64,000 nt of DNA. Origin: Heliocidaris tuberculata (lineage: Eukaryota > Echinodermata > Echinoidea > Camarodonta > Echinometridae). The DNA lies in contig CM046850.1 in the NCBI GenBank assembly GCA_025618425.1, forward strand, positions 24,195,705-24,259,704. Reading direction: 5' to 3'. Below, piece by piece: positions 1 through 12,300 of this stretch. The first letter of the stretch is position 1, and each line of letters starts with the position of its first letter. Made by a program: the position numbers and the translations under genes. The notes under the pieces are model-generated. The model did no database searches and had not been told where the DNA came from. It saw nothing but the letters and a program-made list of their open reading frames with translations.

Positions 1-158
1 CGAAAAGACAATACTCTGAAGTTAGGGACGAGGATAAAGAAATTTTCGATCATAGCTAGATTATCAAATAATGACGGAGAAAAATGTAAGTAAAGAATAT
101 AAATACAGCTCTATATTTCAATGACTTATCATCTCCATTTTTCGTAATTTCCTCCAAG

Positions 159-3100
159 GGTTTCCGATACCGATTCAGGATCGTCAGTAATGCAATCACC
201 AACGCTCCGTTGAAAGTCAGTGTCGATGGTCACAATCTAACCATCATTGCAAGCGATGGAGGTGACATTGAACCCTTAGACGTCGACGCTTTCGTCATCT
301 ATGGAGGTGAAAGGTAAGATATAACCAGAATTAAAAACTCACATGTCCTGACTTTAAACTTGAAGACATAACATTACATATTTTTTTAATGTTTAGCGGT
401 TCTTTGACAGCTTGGGATGAAAATATTTTTTCTCACCTTTATGAATGGTAATATCAGATTTCGAAGTTGGGCATCAATTCGTATCATTCTGAAATCGGTT
501 GAGAAAAATACTGGATACGTTCTCCAGCAAGATGTGTAATCATTATTTACTTACGTATAAGCAGTGCACTTAATGTTATACAAATTGAGCTGTTAATGGG
601 GCTCCTGGTGGGAGGGAGTGATTATTCTAAAATGCTTAGAGTAGAACTTATCCATCACCATGAGCACGGTCTAAAATATCGGGGGAAATTTGGGGTCATT
701 AGTCTGGACATGTACGAACTCTAAATTCGTTTACTGTGTTTGATTGGTACAACAACCCCCAGTTTCTTCCAGATATGACTGATATATTATTAGATTCCTT
801 CAATTGTCTTACTTAAAATTATAGAGGGAGAAGAATCTGATCACTCTTTTTTAAATTATCGACAAGACTCATAACAAAGGATTGGTCTTTCATGTCATTA
901 GTCATTACGCATGTATAATCTTATATGATAGACTTATATGTCAAACCAAATTACTCACTTCTGTCAATAGGTTTGACTTTGTTCTCAACGCTAACCAAAC
1001 CCCTGGTAGTTATTGGTTACGCGTCAAAGGCCTCGCAGACGCCACCGAGGTTCAAGAATTAGCCATCGTAAAGTACGAGGGAGCCCTCAGCGCTGAGCCA
1101 ATGGAGAGTGAACTGTACGACAGGGACGGTATCATTCTACAAGATCTTAACGAGGCATCCTCAGAGACAGTTTATACGTACGATGAGATGATTTCGAAAG
1201 GTAAGTGGCCTTCAGATGTATAATAATTGTTTCTTATATAGCGTTCATATCCGTGATGCTGTGACGCTCGTGGCACTCGACATTAATTATTACCACGGTT
1301 GTAGCCGAGCCGCCAAAGTAACTAGCGCTCGGGCATATCAGGTACCCATTTAGCAAATGTAGATTAATGTATTGCCGAAGGGCGTTAGTGCTGGGCTAAG
1401 ATTCGAATCCTCGACTTCACTGAAATTCAAGTGAATGAACCACTTTAGCAGGATACCTCCACCATGTCCACATAATATCGAAGTAGTCAACAACTGGAGG
1501 GAACTGAACTGTATTTGACACCAGAATGTATGTTAGATATACTGTATAATTTAGAACTTGCCGAAGAGACTTTGATAACAATGGCATTCCAACAAGTGCC
1601 AGTAGAGTAGGGAATAAACATAAGGGGAATTTTGGTGACATTTTGGAAGGTAAAACACGAACGATACCTATGAAAGCTGTGGACCTATTTCATATTTTAT
1701 CTCTCTCTCTCTCTCTCTCTCTCTTTCTCACACACAAAGAAGCAAATCTATGGTGATATTTTACTTGATTGTTCAGACTCTTTGGACATAATTGTGTAAA
1801 TCTAAGTTTCCTCTCTCTATTTCCATGCAGATGCTTCGGATATACCGCAAGAAAACAAGAAAACAATTTACATCGCTTTTGATTTTTACAAGGTGAGCTT
1901 TTAAAAGTCACGACACTTTCGTTGCGTGACTATTTTAAATATGCTCGATCGTTATCTTTTCATGTAATGTTTGTTTAAATTGTTTACTCTTGTATTCTTT
2001 ACTCTAAATCTTTACAAAGGGCAAGGATATTAAGGTAAAAGAAAGTCATTGAGAAATTGAGGTCATGTACTGAAATCTGCCCACCCTGATCAAATTTACA
2101 AAGCCAGGTATCATTGTTATTTCTTTGTTTGTAATTCTATGTATGCAACAAAGAAGAATAAAATCAATGTTTTGAACTGAATGGAACTGCACTGAATAAT
2201 TGAAATAATCATTTTTATACTGTGTCACATAATATACCGTACTTTAATTTGTGGTTGGGTCTATATACGGTCACAGCGGTCAAAGAGGACCGAATTTTTT
2301 TCGATAGTACTGTCCTACTACTTCTGATAGTAATTTCCTAGATTTACCATACAATCTACTATATTTTAGATGTTGAAAGTAGGGTAATGGGACCCATTCG
2401 TAGAGTTAACTCTTTCTTGATATAGTCAGGTCTGTTAAGCCCATATTTTTGAGTTTTGGGGACAGAGTTTACAAAAGCACCAAACCAGATTAACGCAAAT
2501 TTTATGAATATATTAATATAATTCCATCGATATCATGCATAATAAATCGCAGTAGAGTTTTAAAACGTGCTTAACTTTCTACATTTTATAGCTTTATCTT
2601 AACCACAGCTCTCCATCAACTCATAATACATTTTCCTGTATAAGGTTTCTGCATATTATATGCATTTATTAGTATTTCATTAACACTGGTCGGGATTTTG
2701 ATTCTATTTCTTTAGAAACACAAATACCATTTATGTTAAACACCAGCAAAACCATTAGAGACAAGGGCAGTTTATAAATGATGAACTAGAATATTTTTGT
2801 GGTCTCCAGGATACGAAAAGTTAAATTGATCTAGTTAAGGACCTATTCAAACGGTAAATTGTCATTCCGTCCAATGTTGGTCTATCACCATTTGTCCAAT
2901 AATTATCTTTTCCAGACTCCAGGGGCAATAAGTCAAAACCACGAAGCTTCTGTGTCTAGATCAATATAATCAAAACACCATAGGTGGTTAAATATAATTG
3001 CATTTTTTAAAAGAGAAGAATAACCTACAACTATAGGTCTCCTTCAACAAAGAACAGTACAAAATTGACATATTGATACACATGTAGTTTGCTTCCCGGT

Positions 3101-6100
3101 TTACTTCTGACTATGATTTAACCCTTTCAGGACAGGAATTATTTAAGGGTTAAATTGATCACATTTTGTTCTTCAAATTGGCAATAGTAATATTTTTCTT
3201 TTAGTGCTACATGGTTCTAATAAGGTGTAATATGTCTTGAAAAATATATATGGTTAGGAATTTATCGAAAAGTTGAAAAAATTGCCAATTTTGATAAAAA
3301 AAGCAATGATTTTGAACCTGTCAAAGTGTTGCCAATTTAAGGATTTTCAACCTTATTCTCGTTTCTAAAATTCTAGCATCAAATGCAGTAATGGTCATGC
3401 AACAAAAAGGACATAGTTTGTACAGAAATTTTTGCTCTTTCTACTCATGTATCTGGTATATTTTTTAGAGCTCTGAATCAAAAGTTATTGAGCTAAACCA
3501 CAAAATGTGGTCGATTGTCTCGAAAGGGTTAATGCCTATATCAGCATAATTAGCTAAAAAGCCAAAATCTAAACATACAAGTACTTTATAATATATTGGA
3601 ATGATTTTTATATTTAGGTTTTAAACGCGTCATGTTTTTGTACGAAATTTTCTTTATCTGTTATTTATTTTGATTTCTACCCACTTTTTTTTTACGCACA
3701 AAATCTTCAAAAAGGCTTATTCAATTTAAAGTACTTAAATCTGGTACAATGGCAGCAGAAATTCTTTCAACAAAGCCAATGCATCGTGACCTCCTCTAGG
3801 CGCGATTTTGTAAAATTCCGACATATGCTATATCTCTCCAATCAACAGTCATAACACAACCATATTTGACTTGATGCAAGTTACTTAAAAGAGAAATTAG
3901 TTGAACATAGGTTGCGTGCGCGTCGGTAAAGTTGCGTGCTCGCAAAAATCTGAAGACACTCAAAATGGTCTAGGATCAATTTTGGGCATGTTTTCAGGCC
4001 ATTTTTTAAAAAGTCAGTAACCTTAAGTGCCTTATGCAATTATAAATAACTAATATTCGACTGTTTTTTGCATTTTAATTAATCCTGTATTATTAATAGA
4101 ACATTATTCCTGTATCAGTTTAGAACATTTTAACGCACGCGTACGCGCATTCGTGCGAAAATGGTTGAAATGCCTAACATTGACTAAGATAGACTGTTTT
4201 GAAAATGCATGAGTGTCTGCCACGAGACAATCAAATATGCTACATCTACCAATGACCAGGACAGCTACTGCACAAAAGACTTTTATATATACCGGACCAC
4301 AGCTCTGGAACTCCTTAAATAATACCATATTAAATCAGCTCCCACCATTTTTTCATTTAAACGTAGACTAAAAAAAATTCCTGCTGAATAGATATACAAA
4401 TTTTGGGGTGCTCAGTGGTGTAGTTGTTTCTTGATATATCATTATTATTATTGATATTTTATCCTAACTGACTGATCTAATCTTATTTTCACAAATTTGA
4501 AGCCCCTGCATATATATTTCATTTACTTTATGTATAATTAGCTTAAATTAACACAGGGCTCAAGAAAAATTAATATAATGAAGCAATTAACACTGCAACT
4601 GCATTTGATTTCATCAGACTCGTCTGGATATAACACATTTAAAGAACTAGTTTGTATATTTCAAGACATACAAATGAATATGTGTTTTTGCATAAAATTT
4701 GCATTAATTAGCATTTTTAAATAGAATAGGGTGCTATTCACCGATTTCGTGGCACCCTGTCCAAAATTAACGCTTTTGATACATATATGACTCACAGGCA
4801 AAAAATTGCGCTTTTGTAAATTTTGTCCCCCAAATTTTGTTAACTGACCTGACTATTAAACACCGTCGCAAAGACTTTCGAGAAATCAACTCAAGGGCAA
4901 TTTCAATATCCTATTCCATATAAATTATGTTCGGATTACGTAATATGCCATTGCACATTTCCATAGGTGAATGACAAGGCTATTGATATTGCTTTGATTT
5001 TTGGGTTGATTTTTCAGAAGTCTTTGCGATAGTGTTGTTACATTGTGATTAATAATATACAAGCAACGAAATTTGCTTCATATTCTATACGTCTACTATT
5101 TCCTTGATATTTATATCGTAACAGCAAATCTATACGCCAACTTGAACAAACACCATTATCATCTTCATCCCCCCCCCCCCTCTCTCTCTCTCTCTATCTT
5201 TCTTCCTTTTCGACAGGTCAACAATTACAATTTTCACGACCCTGAATATTATCCGATCGAGGACGTCGCTCAATCACACCATCTTTATTCGCCCCAGTTG
5301 AACCACGTGACATTCAAATTCGTTTCGGCCCCGCCCCTAAGCCAAGGGCGTGACGTAGATCCAAGTGAACTTTGTGACGCGCATGACGTATTGGATATGA
5401 CGTACTGCGCAACAGAGTACTGCGAATGTACACAGGTTCTCACTGTAGAACTTGGAGAGGTAGGTTTTGTGCGTGGGTGGGTGCACGTGTGTGTATGGCC
5501 ATGTGTTTTATTGTGGACGTAGTAGGCCAGTGCTGTGGATTAAAATGCCTCAATAATTATTGTTTCAAGTGCAAGTGTTAATTCAGTTGGGAAAGGCTCA
5601 TTCCCTCGTATAGGACGTTGACATAGGCTTCCCCCGTCATATACTGTGTTCTTTAAAATTAATACACTCTTAGTAAAACATTTTATTGGTTTTAACGACA
5701 CAATATTAGTAAAAGAGTAGAGTGCAACTCAGTGAATTGCACATGCAGCTCCCGGAAGTGGTAACATAAAAAATACAGTAAAATATCTTCAGATTTGTAG
5801 GAGACATCTGTATTAGAAATTTAGAACCCCAAAAACATTATAAGAGGAAAATGCAGAGCTTAAACAACATGGATATTTTGTATGTTTGACTTATCAACCA
5901 AACGAAAAGTAACTTCTTATCTGAAAACATGGAAAGCCCCCTCTTAATAGTAATAGTTATACAGTACTCTAACTCAGATGGATTATTGTAAAGAAAAAAG
6001 AAGAAGAGAAAACCCAGAAAAAAAAATGATTTTCTTTGGTTCTCTTTTCTTCTGTCACCAGACGGTAGAAATCGTTTTGATCGATGAGGGCCTGCCATTC

Positions 6101-6281
6101 GATGCGAGTCATCCGTTCCATCTTCACGGCTATTCTTTTTATGTGGTAGGACAGGAAAGGCTTAACAGTAGTACTAGCCTGGAAGAAGTCATTGAACTTG
6201 ATAAAATGGGTAAAGATAATCTGCCTTCCTTTAATTTCTATAATTAGCCCATTCTCTTTTTTTTTCTCTCTCTCTTCCTCA

Positions 6282-6317
<36 letters not shown>

Positions 6318-9300
6318 GTGGCGCAAATCCATTTTGAAATTCGGGGGGGGGGGGGGTCACCACATGATTTAACTTTTGTACCTGTCCGAAATGTCTGAAT
6401 TTTTTTTTTACTGACAACCCCCCCCCCCCCCCCCCTCAAGAAAAATAAAAAGGTTATCACATTTTGGGGGTCTAGTTTCCTCAAAAATTCTCTGACAAGC
6501 AAAAAAGAAAAAAGAAAGAAAGAAAAAGTTATTCAAAAAGGTGGGGGCACATTCGCCTATCTTCAAAAAGTTGGGGGGGGGGGACATGTCCCTTGTCCCC
6601 CCCCCCCCCTGGATTTGCGCCCATGCACACACCCACCCACACTATGACCAATCTATTCAAATATTTTCCTTTCTGAATTTTCTTTGAATTAATTTGTCAG
6701 TCTGTTTTCTTCTGTATGTATGATGTACTTTTTAAGGTTTTCACTTTTCTTTTCATTGGTCGATTTCGAATCCAGTTTTTAGATATTCAAGGGTGTATTC
6801 AAGTTTAGTATTAGGTTAAGAAACTAAAAAAAAAAATCGTATTTTCCATTTATAATCAGAAAATTGAAAAAAAAAATGTGCTAACTTTTTTCACCTTTAT
6901 GCGTACACTCACTTCAACTATTTGTCCTTTTCATGGCTCGAATAATTGCATGAATCAAAACATGTTTGGCAAATAAGCTATTCAACATGAAAAGGATGGC
7001 TCTTGAAATGTCCTCATATTCCAAGAGTAACAAGAAAAAGATTTCTAAAATTAAGAGCAAATGTCCATGCTTCATGCCACATGTGTGTGCGTGAAGAGTC
7101 CCATACATCCTTATCTATGTGTAGTACTTTTCACTGTTACTGTGATTTCCAGCAATAATGAATTAAGCTGTTATCATTTTAATAATTCCAAAACATTACA
7201 ATACAAAAATATTCCTGTGTCCTACATACATGATCAAACTTTCCCCAAATACCTCTTTCTAACGCTATCTCTTTCGCAGTGTAATCGCATGACCAGTACT
7301 CAACTCTATCTTTAACCTTTTTTATGATTTGATTCTACCAATTGTAGGAGATGGGCTTCCACGTAACCTGGATCATGCTCCACTGAAGGATACGGTGATC
7401 GTGCCCGATGGAGGGTATACCATCATCCAGTTCGTTGCTGATAACCCAGGCTGGTGGTTTCTGCATTGCCATCTTGAGTTTCATGTTGCTGTTAGTATCG
7501 ATGGTATTCCTTATCAAAGCATAATATGACTCCGGTTGATTCATTACTGTTTACTTAAAGTAGATATTCAAAGCAAATCACAAATATGCTCAATAATGTA
7601 TCTCTAGAAACTAGAAAGCTTGCAGATGGTAATCGTATAAGTTTTACGTTAACTGCGTGTTTGATGATTAAAAAATGGCACAAATAAAAACGCTTCTCAG
7701 CATCTGGGATATCCGAGCGATTCGCCAGAAATATACCCATGTTTTCATGACGTCACATCAGGTACCAATCCTGCCTAAGCAGACGACGTCCTATATCAAG
7801 TGAACGTAACTGCAATGCAGTTATTTTTAAATTATTAAGAGTTTGGTGTGTTTCACCATGACCGTATTTCACATCATTCTAAAAGGGAAGTGAAACCGTT
7901 TCTAGTAACTAAAATCTTTTGTTTGTAAAAAGTCATGATAAGGGTCAATGATCAATCAAAGAAATCACACTTTCGAATTGTAAAGCCCGCTGAATTATAG
8001 CATGGATGGTATTCGTTCCCTCTTGAAACGCCGACATGCCGCGGTGCATGCAGCTGAAAATACAATTTTTTTAATGCATTTTTCATCAAAATAATACCAT
8101 GCAGGAAATTTAGAGTGAGGCAACAAATAAACATTTATACTGACGCTAGCGAAGTAAGAGAAATAAGTGAAGATGAGATGACAAAACAGGCACTGAAAAT
8201 GTGTAAGATGTTATGGGGCATCGTCTGCTTAGGAAGGATTGCTCCCCGGTATGACGTCACATATCTCAGCAGCGTTCAAAGAGCTCTATAGGTGCTATAG
8301 CGGGGCTGTGTTATATCATTTTATAATTGATAATAATCATTACTTCAAATGTTTCCAAGCGTTGAATTTTGATGAACCTTGTTCAATCTAAGCTTCACCT
8401 ATGCAATAATAAAAATTAAATCAATATTCAAAATCAATGAAATTCTATTTTAAAGGCTGACCGAGCCAATTCCTTGGTCCGCTGAAACTTTGCGCTTGGA
8501 CTTGTCCGAAAACAAAGTTTCAGCGGACTGCTAGCGTGGCAAACCAATGGATGCGGAGAGAACACTTGTGTTCTGTATGCAAGCGAAGCCAAGCGCATCT
8601 GTATATAGAGGCCTATAGTTTTCTGCTTATTGCGAAATGAATTCTGTTGAATTGAACAATGCAGGTGACGCCACGACGTAGTGAAATAACGCCCCATGTG
8701 CATCGGGCTTAAGGAGCCTAAAAGCAGAAACGCAAATTGTTCAGTAAATTTGTTTCATGAATAGTAGTACAGTTGAATGTAAGTGTTCATTGATAGAATG
8801 GAATAGGATAGTTGCTCATTCAAATAGGCGATCAATGTAGGGAAAAGACCGCCACTTTAATTGGCAGTTCTCATGTGCACTGCGTCATGAATCGTTAAAG
8901 TAGATATTCAAAGCAAATCACAAATATGCTCAATAATGTATCTCTAGAAACTAGAAAGCTTGCAGATGGTAATCGTATAAGTTTTACGTTAACTGCGTGT
9001 TTGATGATTAAAAAATAACACAAATAAAAACACTTCTCAGCATCTGGGATATCCGAGCGATTCGCCAGAAATATACCGATGTTTTCGTGACGTCACATCA
9101 GGTGCCAATCCTGCCTAAGCAGACGACGTCCTATATCAAGTGAACGTAACTGCAATGCAATTATTTTTAAATTATAAAGAGTTTGTTTTGTTTCACCATG
9201 ACCGTATTTCACATTCTAAAAGGGAAGTGAAACCGTTTCTAGTAACTAAAATCTTTTGTTTGTAAAAAGTCATAAGGGTCAATGATCAATCAAAGAAATC

Positions 9301-12300
9301 ACACTTTCGAATTGTAAAGCCCGCTGAATTATAGCATGGATGGTATTCGTTCCCTCTTGAAACGCCGACATGCCGCGGTGCATGCAGCTGAAAATACAAT
9401 GGCATCTTTTTTTGTTTACAAGCGATTGATTCCTTTATTTTTTTAACGCTGCATTTTTCATCAAAATAATACCATGCATCAAATTTAGAGTGAGGCAACA
9501 AATAAGCATTTATACTGACGCTAGTGAAGTAAGAGAAATAAGTGAAGATGAGATGACAAAACAGGCACTGAAAATGTATAAGATGTTATGGGGCATCGTC
9601 TGCTTAGGAAGGATTGCTCCCCGGTATGACGTCACATATCTCAGCAGCGTTCAAAGAGCTCTATAGGTGCTATAGCGGGGCTGTGTTATATCATTTTATA
9701 ATTGATAATAATCATTACTTCAAATGTTTCCAAGCGTTGAATTTTGATGAACCTTGTTCAATCTAAGCTTCACCTATGCAATAATAAAAATTAAATCAAT
9801 ATTCAAAATCAATGAAATTCTATTTTAAAGGCTGACCGAGCCAATTCCTTGGTCCGCTGAAACTTTGCGCTTGGACTTGTCCGAAAACAAAGTTTCAGCG
9901 GACTGCTAGCGTGGCAAACCAATGGATGCGGAGAGAACACTTGTGTTCTGTATGCAAGCGAAGCCAAGCGCATCTGTAGAGGCCTATAGTTTTCTGCTTA
10001 TTGCGAAATGAATTCTGTTGAATTGAACAATGCAGGTGACGCCACGACGTAGTGAAATAACGCCCCATGTGCATCGGGCTTAAGGAGCCTAAAAGCAGAA
10101 ACGCAAATTGTTCAGTAAATTTGTTTCATGAATAGTAGTACAGTTGAATGTAAGTGTTCATTGATAGAATGGAATAGGATAGTTGCTCATTCAAATAGGC
10201 GATCAATGTAGGGAAAAGACCGCCACTTTAATTGGCAGTTCTCATGTGCACTGCGTCATGAATCGTTAAAGTAGATATTCAAAGCAAATCACAAATATGC
10301 TCAATAATGTATCTCTAGAAACTAGAAAGCTTGCAGATGGTAATCGTATAAGTTTTACGTTAACTGCGTGTTTGATGATTAAAAAATAACACAAATAAAA
10401 ACACTTCTCAGCATCTGGGATATCCGAGCGATTCGCCAGAAATATACCGATGTTTTCGTGACGTCACATCAGGTGCCAATCCTGCCTAAGCAGACGACGT
10501 CCTATATCAAGTGAACGTAACTGCAATGCAATTATTTTTAAATTATAAAGAGTTTGTTTTGTTTCACCATGACCGTATTTCACATTCTAAAAGGGAAGTG
10601 AAACCGTTTCTAGTAACTAAAATCTTTTGTTTGTAAAAAGTCATAATAAGGGTCAATGATCAATCAAAGAAATCACACTTTCGAATTGTAAAGCCCGCTG
10701 AATTATAGCATGGATGGTATTCGTTCCCTCTTGAAACGCCGACATGCCGCGGTGCATGCAGCTGAAAATACAATGGCATCTTTTTTTGTTTACAAGCGAT
10801 TGATTCCTTTATTTTTTTAACGCTGCATTTTTCATCAAAATAATACCATGCATCAAATTTAGAGTGAGGCAACAAATAAGCATTTATACTGACGCTAGTG
10901 AAGTAAGAGAAATAAGTGAAGATGAGATGACAAAACAGGCACTGAAAATGTATAAGATATTATGGGGCATCGTCTGCTTAGGAAGGATTGCTCCCCGGTA
11001 TGACGTCACATATCTCAGCAGCGTTCAAAGAGCTCTATAGGTGCTATAGCGGGGCTGTGTTATATCATTTTATAATTGATAATAATCATTACTTCAAATG
11101 TTTCCAAGCGTTGAATTTTGATGAACCTTGTTCAATCTAAGCTTCACCTATGCAATAATAAAAATTAAATCAATATTCAAAATCAATGAAATTCTATTTT
11201 AAAGGCTGACCGAGCCAATTCCTTGGTCCGCTGAAACTTTGCGCTTGGACTTGTCCGAAAACAAAGTTTCAGCGGACTGCTAGCGTGGCAAACCAATGGA
11301 TGCGGAGAGAACACTTGTGTTCTGTATGCAAGCGAAGCCAAGCGCATCTGTAGAGGCCTATAGTTTTCTGCTTATTGCGAAATGAATTCTGTTGAATTGA
11401 ACAATGCAGGTGACGCCACGACGTAGTGAAATAACGCCCCATGTGCATCGGGCTTAAGGAGCCTAAAAGCAGAAACGCAAATTGTTCAGTAAATTTGTTT
11501 CATGAATAGTAGTACAGTTGAATGTAAGTGTTCATTGATAGAATGGAATAGGATAGTTGCTCATTCAAATAGGCGATCAATGTAGGGAAAAGACCGCCAC
11601 TTTAATTGGCAGTTCTCATGTGCACTGCGTCATGAATCGTTAAAGTAGATATTCAAAGCAAATCACAAATATGCTCAATAATGTATCTCTAGAAACTAGA
11701 AAGCTTGCAGATGGTAATCGTATAAGTTTTACGTTAACTGCGTGTTTGATGATTAAAAAATAACACAAATAAAAACACTTCTCAGCATCTGGGATATCCG
11801 AGCGATTCGCCAGAAATATACCGATGTTTTCGTGACGTCACATCAGGTGCCAATCCTGCCTAAGCAGACGACGTCCTATATCAAGTGAACGTAACTGCAA
11901 TGCAATTATTTTTAAATTATAAAGAGTTTGTTTTGTTTCACCATGACCGTATTTCACATTCTAAAAGGGAAGTGAAACCGTTTCTAGTAACTAAAATCTT
12001 TTGTTTGTAAAAAGTCATAATAAGGGTCAGTGATCAATCAAAGAAATCACACTTTCGAATTGTAAAGCCCGCTGAATTATAGCATGGATGGTATTCGTTC
12101 CCTCTTGAAACGCCGACATGCCGCGGTGCATGCAGCTGAAAATACAATGGCATCTTTTTTTGTTTACAAGCGATTGATTCCTTTATTTTTTTAACGCTGC
12201 ATTTTTCATCAAAATAATACCATGCATCAAATTTAGAGTGAGGCAACAAATAAGCATTTATACTGACGCTAGTGAAGTAAGAGAAATAAGTGAAGATGAG

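Larger units (their letters stand above)
1893..5216. other. Long intron of the oxidase gene
   Basis: This 3.3-kb intron holds no exon that I can support. It contains a piggyBac-type MITE (3118-3532), a LINE 3' fragment (about 4125-4400), a small inverted-repeat element (4867-5028), and a C-run plus (TC)n polypyrimidine tract directly before the 5217 acceptor. The remainder is AT-rich sequence without recognisable features. Confidence 0.7.

Noticed and set aside
5969..6632. Open frames around the CA repeat and homopolymers
   Set aside because: Low complexity; only the 6062-6209 exon has family support.
9286..12249. Identical 71-residue minus-strand frames at 9286, 10660 and 12034
   Set aside because: They are the same non-coding stretch of the tandem array repeated; the equivalent in copy 1 is broken, and no splice or start context supports a gene.
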